A DNA stretch of 38,995 bases from Salinivirgaceae bacterium (GCA_017557605.1 JAFYYJ010000086.1:1-38995); one strand, 5' to 3'. Counted from the first letter of the stretch, positions 23,671 to 32,641 are shown. The notes: generated from the sequence alone by a model not told the origin. Made by a program: numbers and translations.

Positions 23671-26600
23671 TTATTTCACCACCTCGACGGCCTCATTCGG
23701 CCACACATACCACAAATAGCCACTGACATGTTTGTCGGTCAGCTGCCGCAAGGCCTCAACGTAGGTGCTCACCTGCTGATTATATGCCGGACTGTGCGTG
23801 CCAGTGAATTTATAGTCGATGACAACCATTTCGGTGTCCGACTCCATTATGCGGTCAGGGCGCTTGATTTCGCCATTGGCCAGCATCAGCGACTGCTCGG
23901 TAAGCACTTTCCATTGATGACTAAACCAATCGGCACGTTTGCTTATCAAGCCTGATATTACTTTCTCATAATCAGCATATTCTGATTCGGAAATCAGGCC
24001 TTCGGCAATGGCTGTCCTCACAGCTGTTTCAACATCGTCGGTATATTTTATACCCTCAAAAATGCTGTGATACATCCGGCCTTGGTTTATATGCTTCTGA
24101 ACATCGAACTCGTCGCCTGAAAAGAAATCTTTTGAGTGGCAACGTATGTCGATAGAAGCTTCGTTTTCAGCGGGTTGAAAATCAACTATTGGCGTCGTTT
24201 CCTCTTTCTTCCATTCCGACTTGAACTGTTCTGGACTGCCAATTGTTATCCGGTTGTTGTCGCGGTCGAAACAAATGCCGCACGCTGCCGCCGATGCTTC
24301 GTACCGCTCTTCTTCAAAAATCCAAGCCAGCATGTTCTCCACCAAAGGAGTTTTTCCTTTATCTTTCTTTTCAGAAAAAACGTTCTTTGTTAGAATCCGC
24401 ATATCGTTTACGGCCCGCGTGAAAGCCACATACAAAAGATTCAGATTATCAATGTCGTTCATGAACAAATCGTTGAAATACTGCTCTCTAAATATGGTTT
24501 CCGCAAGTACTATAGTTTTCTTCACAGGAATAATCGGAATATCGCTAAATGGTTTTATATCTGTCTTGAACCATTTAATTACTTCCCTGGTTCCTTTTGT
24601 CTCTTCAGCGGGATAGCACGAATAAGGCAACAGTACAGCCTTGAACTGCAGTCCTTTGGCTTTGTGAATGGTCATTATCCTAATGGCATTCTGGTCGTCA
24701 TTCATGCTTATGGTGCGATTGCATCCGTGTTCGCTCCACTCGCTTATGAACAGTTGCAGATTGGAGCCATTACGTTCGTTGAATCCCTGCACCAAATCCT
24801 CAAACTCGTTGATAAACGGCATGTCGCTTGGACTTATTTGGTGTGCAAGACCGAAGAAAATCTTAATCAGACGGTTGCTCAACTGCACTAAATCGAGCTG
24901 TTTGTACGATTCTTTCAAATCGGCGAAAGCCTTGGGCAACAGCTCCCAAACCGACTGGTCGCCGCTCTCAAAGTCGATGCTTGGTACTTTTTCGGCAGCT
25001 GCTGCCAGTCCCTCTTTGTATGCAAAATAGAGCCACACAAGCTTGGCGCGCGCATGCGTCGTTTCCGGAGCAACCAAAAACTCAATAGCTGCCATTAACA
25101 ATCTTATTGCCTGATTGTTTCCAAGAACTATAGTCTCGTTCGACATAAACCTGTAGCGGTCAGGAGTATCCGATTCAGCCTGAGCCGCCTCGAGATAATG
25201 CACAATATTTTTCCCTTCAGAATTCCACCTTACCAAAACCGCAATGTCGCCCGGCTGGTAGCCAAGTCCCGAAAGCTGGTCAATCTGCTTTATCACCCAT
25301 TGACCGGCCAATTCATGGTAATGGTCGCTGTTTTCAAAATCTTCTTTATCAATCAAATCGACCGACACAAAGCCGCCCGAACCTTTTTTGTTCTCAGGAA
25401 CCAACTGGCTGGCCTGACCATAAGTGCGTACAAACGACTCTTTCATCGAATCAGTAAACTCGCCAGCAATTATCCCGCTGTCGACATACCGGCCATATTC
25501 AGCCAGAACTGTGTCGAAGAACCAGTTGTTGAATTTTATCACATTCTCGCGGCTGCGATAGTTGTATTCCAGATTCTGTATGTTGCTGTCAGGGAGCCGG
25601 AACTGCTCCTGCACCGTCTTGTCAAGAAGATTCCAGTTGCCGCCGCGCCAACGGTAAATGGCCTGTTTCACATCGCCAACAATAAGCGACATGTTGCCCT
25701 CCGACTCAGCATTTCGTATAAGCGGAAGGAAATTTTCCCAGTTGAGCTCCGATGTGTCCTGAAACTCGTCTATCATAAAATGGTTAAGCTGGCAGCCAGC
25801 CTTCTCGTAGATGAATGGTGCGTCGCTGTCGCCAATCATATCGTGAAGGAACGGCATGGCTGAACGCAAAAGGAACAGGTTCTGGTCGTCGCAAATCTGC
25901 TTCTGACGCTGGGCAACACGCTCGACAAGCGCATAACGGTTTATGTTCTCTAGAATTATTTTGGCGGTTTTGTAATTGCGTATTTCCTCGCCGGTCACCA
26001 ACTCACTTAACTGCAGTAATATGTCGTGCAGCCCTGCCGCAACAATCTTCTGCTGACTGTCATGGTCTTTCGACAATCCCTCGGCACCTTCGTCAATGCC
26101 TTTTTGCACATAGATGTTTATGCCAGGAATCTTGTCATCATTCTTTCCAAAATCGGCGCATTTCCCGAAAAAAGCACCGGCGCCAATGCCTTTGTAGTAA
26201 AAATCATCATTTGTCAAGCCGAATTTTTGCATCTGCCCGACAGCTTTTCCTCCAAGCTCGTTCAACTTTTTCTTAAATCCGGCAATAATGCCGTTCATCA
26301 CTTTCTTGTAATCGGCTATTTTTTTCAAATGGTCGGCATCCGTGTCTTCCTCGTTGTTTTTCAAACTGATAACATCGAAAGCCATATCAGCGAATTTCGA
26401 AATTGACTCCTGCACGTTCCACTTTTTGCCATTCTCAATATTTTCGTTGATACCGTCCATAATCCACGACTGCTCATCGCTGTCACTGCCGTAATCCTCC
26501 ATAAGCCGTGCCACAGCATCCTCAACAACCCTTTTTGAATCGAGTTCGACAGTGAAGCCATTGTTAAGCCCCATTTCATAGGTGAACGATTTTATTATAT

Positions 26601-26940
26601 GCTGGAAGAAGCTGTCTATTGTGCTGATTCTGAAATAGCTGTATTGATTAAGTATGCTTTTAAGCAATTTCTTCGCCTTATCTTGCAGCGTGCTTTTGCT
26701 GTACTTATATAGCTGGCAAAGTTCCTCCTCATAATCCGATTTGTTGCCTTGCGCAAGGTCGTGAATTGCCTGTAAAATGCGGCTGCGCATTTCGGCCGTG
26801 GCCTTGTTTGTAAACGTTACAGCCAAAACATTACGGAAACTTACTCCGGGATTGAAGATAAGTTTCAGATACTCACCCGTCAGCTTGTGGGTTTTACCGG
26901 AACCTGCTGACGCTTTGCATATTACAAGCGGACTGCTCAT
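23671..26940 (-). CDS. UvrD/RecB-like helicase-nuclease (AddA-like)
   Basis: 1089 residues. Superfamily 1A helicase motifs in order: Walker A KASAGSGKT (9-17), motif II DEFQDTSE, motif III GDVKQAIYRWRGG, motif IV YNYRSRENV, motif V MTIHKAKGLQF, motif VI LLYVAFTRA. The C-terminus is a RecB-type PD-(D/E)XK nuclease with RPDRI (Asp1029), DYK (Asp1042, Lys1044) and QxxxY. This architecture processes double-strand breaks for recombination, as in AddA of AddAB. An AddB-like partner is not in the window. Starts 6 nt after holA, so the two are an operon. Confidence 0.9.
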   Translation of the reverse strand: MSSPLVICKASAGSGKTHKLTGEYLKLIFNPGVSFRNVLAVTFTNKATAEMRSRILQAIHDLAQGNKSDYEEELCQLYKYSKSTLQDKAKKLLKSILNQYSYFRISTIDSFFQHIIKSFTYEMGLNNGFTVELDSKRVVEDAVARLMEDYGSDSDEQSWIMDGINENIENGKKWNVQESISKFADMAFDVISLKNNEEDTDADHLKKIADYKKVMNGIIAGFKKKLNELGGKAVGQMQKFGLTNDDFYYKGIGAGAFFGKCADFGKNDDKIPGINIYVQKGIDEGAEGLSKDHDSQQKIVAAGLHDILLQLSELVTGEEIRNYKTAKIILENINRYALVERVAQRQKQICDDQNLFLLRSAMPFLHDMIGDSDAPFIYEKAGCQLNHFMIDEFQDTSELNWENFLPLIRNAESEGNMSLIVGDVKQAIYRWRGGNWNLLDKTVQEQFRLPDSNIQNLEYNYRSRENVIKFNNWFFDTVLAEYGRYVDSGIIAGEFTDSMKESFVRTYGQASQLVPENKKGSGGFVSVDLIDKEDFENSDHYHELAGQWVIKQIDQLSGLGYQPGDIAVLVRWNSEGKNIVHYLEAAQAESDTPDRYRFMSNETIVLGNNQAIRLLMAAIEFLVAPETTHARAKLVWLYFAYKEGLAAAAEKVPSIDFESGDQSVWELLPKAFADLKESYKQLDLVQLSNRLIKIFFGLAHQISPSDMPFINEFEDLVQGFNERNGSNLQLFISEWSEHGCNRTISMNDDQNAIRIMTIHKAKGLQFKAVLLPYSCYPAEETKGTREVIKWFKTDIKPFSDIPIIPVKKTIVLAETIFREQYFNDLFMNDIDNLNLLYVAFTRAVNDMRILTKNVFSEKKDKGKTPLVENMLAWIFEEERYEASAAACGICFDRDNNRITIGSPEQFKSEWKKEETTPIVDFQPAENEASIDIRCHSKDFFSGDEFDVQKHINQGRMYHSIFEGIKYTDDVETAVRTAIAEGLISESEYADYEKVISGLISKRADWFSHQWKVLTEQSLMLANGEIKRPDRIMESDTEMVVIDYKFTGTHSPAYNQQVSTYVEALRQLTDKHVSGYLWYVWPNEAVEVVK

Positions 26941-26946
26941 CTTCTA

Positions 26947-27972
26947 TCAGGCGTTTAGAATCTTGAAAACCATTTCGCGGAGCAGCTCGGCGCCGTCTAT
27001 CGAAGGTGAGTCGATGCCTTTCGAGTAAGCGTCGTACTCACGTAAAATGCTGATTATATGCGGGCATTTGTCGCCGCTGAAGTTGCGGGCGGCAACAATA
27101 TACTCGTTCGCAAAAAATGGAGGAACACCTATCGCCACCGCCACATTCTGCGGCGTTTTGCTAGGCAGACTGTTGGTAATCATCACCTTGGTGAAATAGC
27201 CGTACAAACTTGCCACAACCGGAATAATGCTGAATTTTGCCATTGCGCCCATTTGTTTGGCTATCAAGGCCGAGCGATAGACATCGCGCATTCCTATCGC
27301 CTTTTGTAACTCAAACACGTTGAAATCCTTGCTTATGCCTACATGCCGCTCAATGTCATCGAGGGTTATCTTTCCACCAGGCGAAACGTTGGCTTTCAAC
27401 TTGTCGAGCTCGGTAACGATATTCGACAGCTTGGCGCCCATGTTAGCAGCCATAAGCTCAGCCGCCTTAGGGTCGATAGTCAGGTTCTGGTCTTTCAAGT
27501 AATCGATTATCCACGCCCCTACCTTCTCCTCTTTCAACGGTTCCGACACAAAATATTCGGTCTTTTGCGACACTGTTTTCGCAAATTTGCGGCGCGAGTC
27601 AAGTTTCCCACCTTTCATGCAGATAACCAGTACTGTCAACGGCTGCGGGTGCTCAATGTAAGAAGCCAACATTGCGGCTTTCTCCTCAGGCGAGCCGTCC
27701 ATGCCGTCAACCTCCTGCGCCTCTTTGACAATAACCAGCGTGTATTCCGACATCATCGGGTAGCGCTTGGCGGCATCTATTATCTGCGACATCTGGACAT
27801 CGGCACCATACATAACGGTCTGATTGAAAGCCTTTTCTTCCTCTTTTAGAAGATTTTTTTCAATATAGTCACTGATAGAATCGATATAGTAAGACTCCTC
27901 GCCGGACAGAAAATAAACCGGTTTGAACTGCCGCTTTTGCAAATCGGCAATTATCTGAGTGTATGTTGCCAT
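26947..27972 (-). CDS. holA: DNA polymerase III delta subunit
   Basis: 341 residues from ATG 27972 (MATYTQIIADLQ). An in-frame ATG at 28017 lies upstream of the -7 box at 27994-28001, so it should not be in the transcript. The delta subunit opens the beta clamp within the clamp loader. Features: N-terminal KPVYFLSGEESYYID, then a degenerate AAA+ domain (LSNIVTELDKL, HVGISKDFNVFELQKAI) and C-terminal collar domain. Followed directly by the helicase-nuclease gene. Confidence 0.9.
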   Translation of the reverse strand: MATYTQIIADLQKRQFKPVYFLSGEESYYIDSISDYIEKNLLKEEEKAFNQTVMYGADVQMSQIIDAAKRYPMMSEYTLVIVKEAQEVDGMDGSPEEKAAMLASYIEHPQPLTVLVICMKGGKLDSRRKFAKTVSQKTEYFVSEPLKEEKVGAWIIDYLKDQNLTIDPKAAELMAANMGAKLSNIVTELDKLKANVSPGGKITLDDIERHVGISKDFNVFELQKAIGMRDVYRSALIAKQMGAMAKFSIIPVVASLYGYFTKVMITNSLPSKTPQNVAVAIGVPPFFANEYIVAARNFSGDKCPHIISILREYDAYSKGIDSPSIDGAELLREMVFKILNA

Positions 27973-27993
27973 TGTTCTGCTTTTTGTGCAGGC

Positions 27994-28001
27994 CAAAGAT
28001 A
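27994..28001 (-). promoter_or_regulatory. -7 box of the holA operon
   Basis: TATCTTTG on the minus strand, an exact and favoured form of TAnnTTTG, 21 nt before ATG 27972. This decides the holA start. Confidence 0.6.
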
Positions 28002-28086
28002 AGAAATTAGGCGGCATGCCATTTTGTTTGGTAGGGTATTATTTTCTGAAATTGTCATTTTATAAACAAAACTTTCTGCTTTTGCT

Positions 28087-28124
28087 CAACCGCACGAATC
28101 ATAGTATTTGTGCGGTTGTTTTTT
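28087..28124 (+). terminator. orphan strong terminator upstream of the HsdR-N gene
   Basis: CAACCGCAC pairs with GTGCGGTTG (9 bp), extended by GAAT/ATTT, with loop CATAGT and six T on the plus strand. The only neighbouring upstream gene (holA) is on the other strand, so it has no obvious gene to terminate. Confidence 0.75.
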
Positions 28125-28153
28125 GCCTATGCGCCACAAAATGCCTATTTTTG
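28123..28153 (+). promoter_or_regulatory. promoter of the HsdR-N gene, overlapping the terminator tail
   Basis: TTG (28123-28125) at the end of the terminator T-run, 20 nt, TATTTTTG (28146-28153): an exact match to both elements and spacing. The -7 box ends 4 nt before the ATG, so transcription should start at or next to the start codon. Confidence 0.55.
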
Positions 28154-28157
28154 ACTT

Positions 28158-28604
28158 ATGGAAAAATTGAACCTTCCCGACTATTCGGCCGACATACGCA
28201 TCAGCCAGAAACAGGTTTTCGACCCGCTACGCCGGAAATATGTGGCGCTGACACCCGAAGAATGGGTGCGGCAGAATATCATCAAGCATTTGATAGCCCT
28301 AGGGTTCCCCGAAGGTTTGATTTCCGTTGAGCAACCCATAACATACAACCAACTGCAAAAACGCTGCGACATTGTTGTATACAACCGACAGGCGCAGCCG
28401 CGTATGATAGTGGAATGCAAAGCTCCGCAAGTAGGCATAACGCAAAAAGTTTTCGACCAAATTGCCGTCTACAATCTGCGGCTAAATGTTGAGTATCTGT
28501 TGGTTACAAACGGACTGCAACATTTCTGCTGCCACATCAATCCTGAAAACAAACAAGTTGAATTCTTGCCCGGTTTGCCCAATGCCAATGTGGTGATTGG
28601 CTGA
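28158..28604 (+). CDS. stand-alone HsdR N-terminal-like nuclease domain protein
   Basis: 148 residues. Matches the N-terminal domain of type I restriction HsdR subunits (HSDR_N_2 type). The PD-(D/E)XK core is visible as RCDIVVYN (Asp71) and MIVECKAP (Glu86, Lys88), with a preceding helix containing EEWVRQNIIKHL. There is no helicase part and no hsdM or hsdS nearby, so it is not a restriction system. Such single-domain proteins beside holA are common in Bacteroidetes; the residues suggest an active nuclease, but its substrate is unknown. Divergent from holA. Confidence 0.82.
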   Translation: MEKLNLPDYSADIRISQKQVFDPLRRKYVALTPEEWVRQNIIKHLIALGFPEGLISVEQPITYNQLQKRCDIVVYNRQAQPRMIVECKAPQVGITQKVFDQIAVYNLRLNVEYLLVTNGLQHFCCHINPENKQVEFLPGLPNANVVIG

Positions 28605-28606
28605 GT

Positions 28607-29221
28607 TTACAAATCGAAAAACTCGTAGAAATTACCGTTGCGTGGAATAAGTAGCGTTTGTAACCCTACTTGCCGTGCGGCATCGGCATTACGCTGCGTA
28701 TCTTCGATAAATAATGTCTGCGTTGGGTTAAGGTGTTGTTCGTCAATCACTTTCTGAAAAATCTCAAGCGATGGCTTCAACAAACCCATTTCGTGCGACA
28801 AATAAACATGGTCGAACAACTGATAAAAAGTTACACCATATTCGGCTATCAGTTTGTTGTGGAAATGCTCGAAATGCGACTCGTTGGTATTACTGAGCAT
28901 CAACAACTTATGTGTGCTGCGAAGCCGCTTAATCCACTCAATACGCGGCTTTTGATAGACAAGCAACATAGCGTTCCACGCATTCAAAATCTCCTCTTCG
29001 GAATAATTTGTGCCACCAATCTGATTGATTTTGGCTATAAACTCGCCACGAGTCATTCTCCCCGACTCGTATAACTGCGGCACCTGCTCCTCTTCGAGCT
29101 TGCGAGCGTTTTCCAACCCCAGCATTACGGCAAACTTCTGCCGCGACAAATCGGGATTGATATCAAGTATCACCCCTCCAAAGTCGAAGATAATTGTATC
29201 GTAATCAGACAGTTTAATCAT
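28607..29221 (-). CDS. HAD-IA family hydrolase
   Basis: 204 residues. HAD motifs are in order: I IIFDFGGVILD (nucleophile Asp in FDFGG), II LLMLSNTNE, III GLLKPSLEIF (Lys), IV LFIEDTQRNADAA. The four-helix cap lies between motifs I and II. The group includes sugar-phosphate and nucleotide phosphatases and epoxide-hydrolase-like proteins; substrate not predictable here. It overlaps the upstream IPExxxVDY-like gene by 8 nt, so it belongs to the acpP-fabF-rnc transcription unit. Confidence 0.88.
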   Translation of the reverse strand: MIKLSDYDTIIFDFGGVILDINPDLSRQKFAVMLGLENARKLEEEQVPQLYESGRMTRGEFIAKINQIGGTNYSEEEILNAWNAMLLVYQKPRIEWIKRLRSTHKLLMLSNTNESHFEHFHNKLIAEYGVTFYQLFDHVYLSHEMGLLKPSLEIFQKVIDEQHLNPTQTLFIEDTQRNADAARQVGLQTLLIPRNGNFYEFFDL

Positions 29222-29624
29222 TCGAGGTATCTAACAGATTGGGGGCGAAAAGGCTCTTCTCTTTTTTCAAATCACCCTGGCCGAATTGCTGTATTAATTG
29301 TATCTGCTTTATTCCCTTAATGTTGGAAAACATTGTCTGCAAATCGGTTTCGCCTTCGCCCTCAATGCGCAGCCAGAAATCAATCTGCCGCATAGTGGCG
29401 GCTAACGCGCCTTTCGAGCCCTTGTTCTGAATAAGCGAATAGCGCAGACCAGCCGCCTCATCAACATAGCTGAACACAAAAAACGGCTGAATCTCCTTAC
29501 GCTCCTGATGCAGCAGCTCAATTTGGGGCGCTTCGGTCAGGTTCCAGCCAAGTTGCTGATTGATAAGCCACGATAACCTATAAAGCGGCTCCGATGATAC
29601 TATTGCGAACAACGATATTTCCAT
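29214..29624 (-). CDS. IPExxxVDY-like protein
   Basis: 136 residues, soluble, no signal peptide. By size, order after rnc and overall pattern (WLINQQLGWNL, FSYVDEAAGLRYSLIQNK, IDFWLRIEG) it fits the Bacteroidetes IPExxxVDY family, although the naming motif is degenerate here (ALAATMRQIDF). Function unknown. Lies 31 nt after rnc and overlaps the HAD gene. Confidence 0.6.
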   Translation of the reverse strand: MEISLFAIVSSEPLYRLSWLINQQLGWNLTEAPQIELLHQERKEIQPFFVFSYVDEAAGLRYSLIQNKGSKGALAATMRQIDFWLRIEGEGETDLQTMFSNIKGIKQIQLIQQFGQGDLKKEKSLFAPNLLDTSND

Positions 29625-29655
29625 TATCGGCCAAGGTTTTGTGTTACAAAAATAA

Positions 29656-30378
29656 TCAATTCAGCTTTTTGAGTATCAGCCGGGCAGCATCTTGTTCGGC
29701 CTCTTTTTTTGTACTACCATAACCCATTGCAACCTCAGTGCCAACAACCACCTCCGACGAGAACTGAGGCGGATAGGCGCGTTCGTCAACGGCCGTAGTA
29801 TTGAAAACCACCTCCAACTTGTTTCGTTGCGACCATTCGAGCAGCTGACTTTTATAATTTGTCTCAGTCTTGAGCACGGTGTCGATGTCGATATATTTGT
29901 TAATCAGTTGATTGACCACAAATTTACGTGTTGCCCGATAACCTTGGTCAAGATAAAGGGCGCCAATCATAGCCTCAAAAGCATCCTCCAAAATATTCTT
30001 GTTGGTGTCGAAATGGTTCGCATGCGAGATTATCAACGTGTTGATATCCAATGCTGTAGCCAGATGCGCCAGCGACTCGCCGTTCACAATCTTCGAGCGT
30101 GTCTGACTGAGAAATCCTTCAGGTTTATCGGGGAAGTTCCGGTAGAGATATTCGGCCACAATAGCATCGAGTATAGCGTCGCCTAAAAACTCAAGCCGCT
30201 CGTTGTTGATGTGTGAGCCGTCGGGCATACGGAGCGAGGCTGAACTGTGTGTAAACGCCAATTTGTAGAGCTTAACGTTTTTCGGATAGAGACGCGTGAT
30301 ACGGTGCAAGTTGTCGAAAAACGCCTTGTCGCCACTGAAGAAACGCCTTACGTAAAACGATAAGATGTTGAATTTCAA
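29656..30378 (-). CDS. rnc: ribonuclease III
   Basis: 240 residues. Cuts double-stranded RNA in rRNA and mRNA processing. The signature NNERLEFLGDAILD and the second catalytic segment EDAFEAMIGALYLD carry the four acidic metal ligands; a dsRNA-binding domain follows (about 170-240, ending STKKEAEQDAARLILKKL). The start must be a TTG at 30378: no ATG occurs between the fabF stop and the catalytic domain, and N-terminal length then agrees with Bacteroides homologues. It follows fabF after 9 nt. Confidence 0.92.
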   Translation of the reverse strand: MKFNILSFYVRRFFSGDKAFFDNLHRITRLYPKNVKLYKLAFTHSSASLRMPDGSHINNERLEFLGDAILDAIVAEYLYRNFPDKPEGFLSQTRSKIVNGESLAHLATALDINTLIISHANHFDTNKNILEDAFEAMIGALYLDQGYRATRKFVVNQLINKYIDIDTVLKTETNYKSQLLEWSQRNKLEVVFNTTAVDERAYPPQFSSEVVVGTEVAMGYGSTKKEAEQDAARLILKKLN

Positions 30379-30387
30379 AACTGTCGG

Positions 30388-31632
30388 TTAGATTTTCTTG
30401 AAGATGACAGAAGCGTTGTGTCCGCCAAAGCCGAAAGTGTTGCTCAAAGCGGCTCTCACTTCGCGTTTCTGTGCCTTGTGCAGAGTGAGGTTAAGACGTG
30501 AGTCAATCTGCGGGTCCCACTCGCGGTGGTTGATAGTCGGCGGAATAATTCCGTCAACAATCGACATGATGCTGAATGTGGCCTCCATAGCTCCGGCAGC
30601 GCCAAGCATGTGGCCTGTCATCGATTTTGTCGAGCTGATGTTGATTTTGTATGCGTCGTCGCCAAAAACCTTCTGAATTGCAATTAGTTCCGGAATGTCA
30701 CCCACTGGTGTTGATGTTCCGTGAACATTGACATAATCGACCTCTGAAGGTTGCATGCCGGCGTCTTTAAATGCCCGCTGCATGCATAATATAGCGCCCA
30801 AGCCCTCAGGATGAGTGGCTGTAATGTGGTGAGCATCGGCCGATACGCCGCCACCTACCATTTCGGCATAGATTTTTGCCCCACGTTTTACGGCATGCTC
30901 ATACTCCTCAAGCACAATAGAAGCGCCGCCCTCGCCCATTACAAATCCGTCACGTGTCTTGCAGAACGGACGCGAGGCTGTTTTGTATTCGGCGTTATTG
31001 GTCGACAGTGCCTGCATTGAGTTGAAACCTCCCATGCCCGGAGGGTTAATGGTCATTTCCGAGCCGCCCGACACAATTGCGACAGCCTTGCCCAAACGGA
31101 TGTAGTTGAACGCATCAATCAGAGCGTTTGTTGAAGAGGCGCAAGCTGAAACGGTGCCGAAATTAGGACCGCGGAAACCATATTTGATTGAGATTTGACC
31201 GGCTGCGATGTCGCCAATCATTTTTGGGATGAAGAAGGGGTTGAAACGTGGAATCTGACCGCCTTCTGAATAGCTCATCACCTCATCGTAGAGAGTGGTG
31301 ATGCCGCCAATACCGGAGCCCCAAATAACTCCTATCTCGTCTTTATCGACATTCTCCGGAAAATTGGCGTCTTTTACAGCCTCGTCGGCGGCAATCATTG
31401 CAAACTGTGCGAACAAGTCGAGTTTGCGTGCCTCTTTTCTGTCGAAATAGTCGTTCGGATTGTAGTTTTTTACTTCACAAGCAAATTGAGTTTTAAATTT
31501 TGATGCATCAAAACGTGTTATCAAATCAGAGCCGCTGACACCGTTTTTTGCATTTTCCCAAGTTTCTGCAAGATTGTGCCCCAAGGGATTAATGGTGCCT
31601 AACCCTGTTACTACAACACGCTTCAATTCCAT
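30388..31632 (-). CDS. fabF: 3-oxoacyl-[ACP] synthase II
   Basis: 414 residues from ATG 31632 (MELKRVVVTG); an in-frame TTG lies 6 nt earlier. Elongates acyl-ACP with malonyl-ACP in fatty-acid synthesis. The Cys-His-His triad is visible: Cys164 in VSACASSTN, His in VNVHGTSTPVGD, and His in KSMTGHMLGAAGA. Length and ends fit FabF rather than FabB. Between acpP (32 nt upstream) and rnc. Confidence 0.96.
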   Translation of the reverse strand: MELKRVVVTGLGTINPLGHNLAETWENAKNGVSGSDLITRFDASKFKTQFACEVKNYNPNDYFDRKEARKLDLFAQFAMIAADEAVKDANFPENVDKDEIGVIWGSGIGGITTLYDEVMSYSEGGQIPRFNPFFIPKMIGDIAAGQISIKYGFRGPNFGTVSACASSTNALIDAFNYIRLGKAVAIVSGGSEMTINPPGMGGFNSMQALSTNNAEYKTASRPFCKTRDGFVMGEGGASIVLEEYEHAVKRGAKIYAEMVGGGVSADAHHITATHPEGLGAILCMQRAFKDAGMQPSEVDYVNVHGTSTPVGDIPELIAIQKVFGDDAYKINISSTKSMTGHMLGAAGAMEATFSIMSIVDGIIPPTINHREWDPQIDSRLNLTLHKAQKREVRAALSNTFGFGGHNASVIFKKI

Positions 31633-31664
31633 ATTCAAAATTTAAAACTCAACTGCGGATTTAT

Positions 31665-31901
31665 TTATTTCATGTTCTTCTCGATGTGTGCGATAGCGTC
31701 ACCTACTGTAGAGATTTTGTCAGCCAAATCATCAGGGATTTGTACGTTGAATTCTTTCTCGAATTCCATAATCAACTCAACAGTGTCGAGAGAATCAGCA
31801 CCCAGGTCGTTAGTGAAACTTGCTTCCGGGGTAACTTCGCTTTCGTCAACACCCAATTTGTCAACAATTATTGCTTTTACTCTTGCTGCAACGTCAGACA
31901 T
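31665..31901 (-). CDS. acpP: acyl carrier protein
   Basis: 78 residues, acidic four-helix protein. The 4'-phosphopantetheine attachment site is Ser37 in [12 protein letters not shown]. Carries growing acyl chains for FabF and other enzymes. First protein gene of the acpP-fabF-rnc cluster; it lies 53 nt after tRNA-Cys on the same strand with only a weak hairpin between, so it may share the tRNA promoter. Confidence 0.97.
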   Translation of the reverse strand: MSDVAARVKAIIVDKLGVDESEVTPEASFTNDLGADSLDTVELIMEFEKEFNVQIPDDLADKISTVGDAIAHIEKNMK

Positions 31902-31954
31902 AATTTTACTTTTTTAGTTAGAAATTTAATATAGAAAGACTCTTTTCTTTCTTG

Positions 31955-32026
31955 AGGTACCGAGCGGATTCGAACCGCTGTAACAGGTTTTGCAGACCTG
32001 CACCTAAGCCTCTCGGTCACGGTACC
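31955..32026 (-). tRNA. tRNA-Cys (GCA)
   Basis: 72 nt. Acceptor GGTACCG/CGGTACC with U73, the identity base of cysteine tRNAs; anticodon stem CAGGT/ACCTG around CTGCAAA (anticodon GCA); T-arm AGCGG/CCGCT around TTCGAAT. CCA is not encoded. Downstream there is only a weak AGAAAGA/TCTTTCT hairpin before acpP. Confidence 0.96.
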
Positions 32027-32039
32027 ATTTTTTGCGCTG

Positions 32040-32047
32040 CAAATTTA
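32040..32047 (-). promoter_or_regulatory. candidate -7 box of tRNA-Cys
   Basis: TAAATTTG on the minus strand ends 13 nt before the tRNA 5' end. A TTG lies 17 nt upstream of it, slightly closer than usual. Confidence 0.5.
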
Positions 32048-32101
32048 TACAAATTTTTTATTTGCAAATATTTCGATTCACAAAATTCATCCGTTTGATT
32101 A

Positions 32102-32464
32102 TCAATTAAATACACGCTCGACAATTACGCTCGAAGCGCCCACTTTTCCACCCAATGGCGGATTCATTTTCGAAATCTTTATTCGCGCCGACTTTATTCC
32201 CTTCATTTTTTCGCCCAAAGCGGAAAGTATACGGCCGGCAACATTTTCCAATAAGTGCGACTTGATGTTCATCTGCTCGCTCACAATCTGATAAGCGGTC
32301 TGGTAATTGGCGGCATCGGCAATGTTGTCGGTTGCGGCGGCAAGGCTGCAATCCACTGTCATCGACAATGTGACTTTGAATTTGTTGCCTACCACCTGCT
32401 CCTCTTTGAAGCAACCATGGTAAGCGTAAAATTCCATATCCTCCAACTCAATAACACCAGTCAT
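32102..32464 (-). CDS. folB: dihydroneopterin aldolase
   Basis: 120 residues from ATG 32464 (MTGVIELEDMEFYAYHGC). Folate biosynthesis: converts 7,8-dihydroneopterin to 6-hydroxymethyl-dihydropterin. The family start (MEFYAYHGCFKEEQVVGN with YHG and Glu) and the C-terminal KISKMNPPLGGKVGASSV, with the catalytic Lys before PP, are present. Length fits. Upstream in-frame TTG is not needed. Same strand as tRNA-Cys and acpP, 75 nt before the tRNA. Confidence 0.92.
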   Translation of the reverse strand: MTGVIELEDMEFYAYHGCFKEEQVVGNKFKVTLSMTVDCSLAAATDNIADAANYQTAYQIVSEQMNIKSHLLENVAGRILSALGEKMKGIKSARIKISKMNPPLGGKVGASSVIVERVFN

Positions 32465-32571
32465 AAGAACCTTGGTTTTCAAAAAACACACCTCTCCTAA
32501 CAAAATTCATACCAAAAATTCCAGGGAAGGATTTTTCAAAAAGAATTTACACCATATATATAATAGGTGAC

Positions 32572-32602
32572 TAGAAAACGATTCGGATGTTTTCGTTTTC
32601 TA
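32572..32602. terminator. inverted repeat downstream of the DUF5606 gene
   Basis: TAGAAAACG and CGTTTTCTA are perfect 9-bp arms around a 13-nt loop, 40 nt after the DUF5606 stop. No long T-run follows on the minus strand, so terminator activity is uncertain. Confidence 0.4.
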
Positions 32603-32641
32603 TCGGCTTGAAACTCTACTGCTTCGGATTCTGTTTCCGGA

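Noticed and set aside
27973..28017. Upstream ATG at 28017 as the holA start
   Set aside because: It lies upstream of the TATCTTTG -7 box, and the extra 15 residues do not resemble family N-termini.
28158..28604. Type I restriction-modification system
   Set aside because: Only the HsdR N-terminal-like domain is present; no helicase part, hsdM or hsdS nearby.
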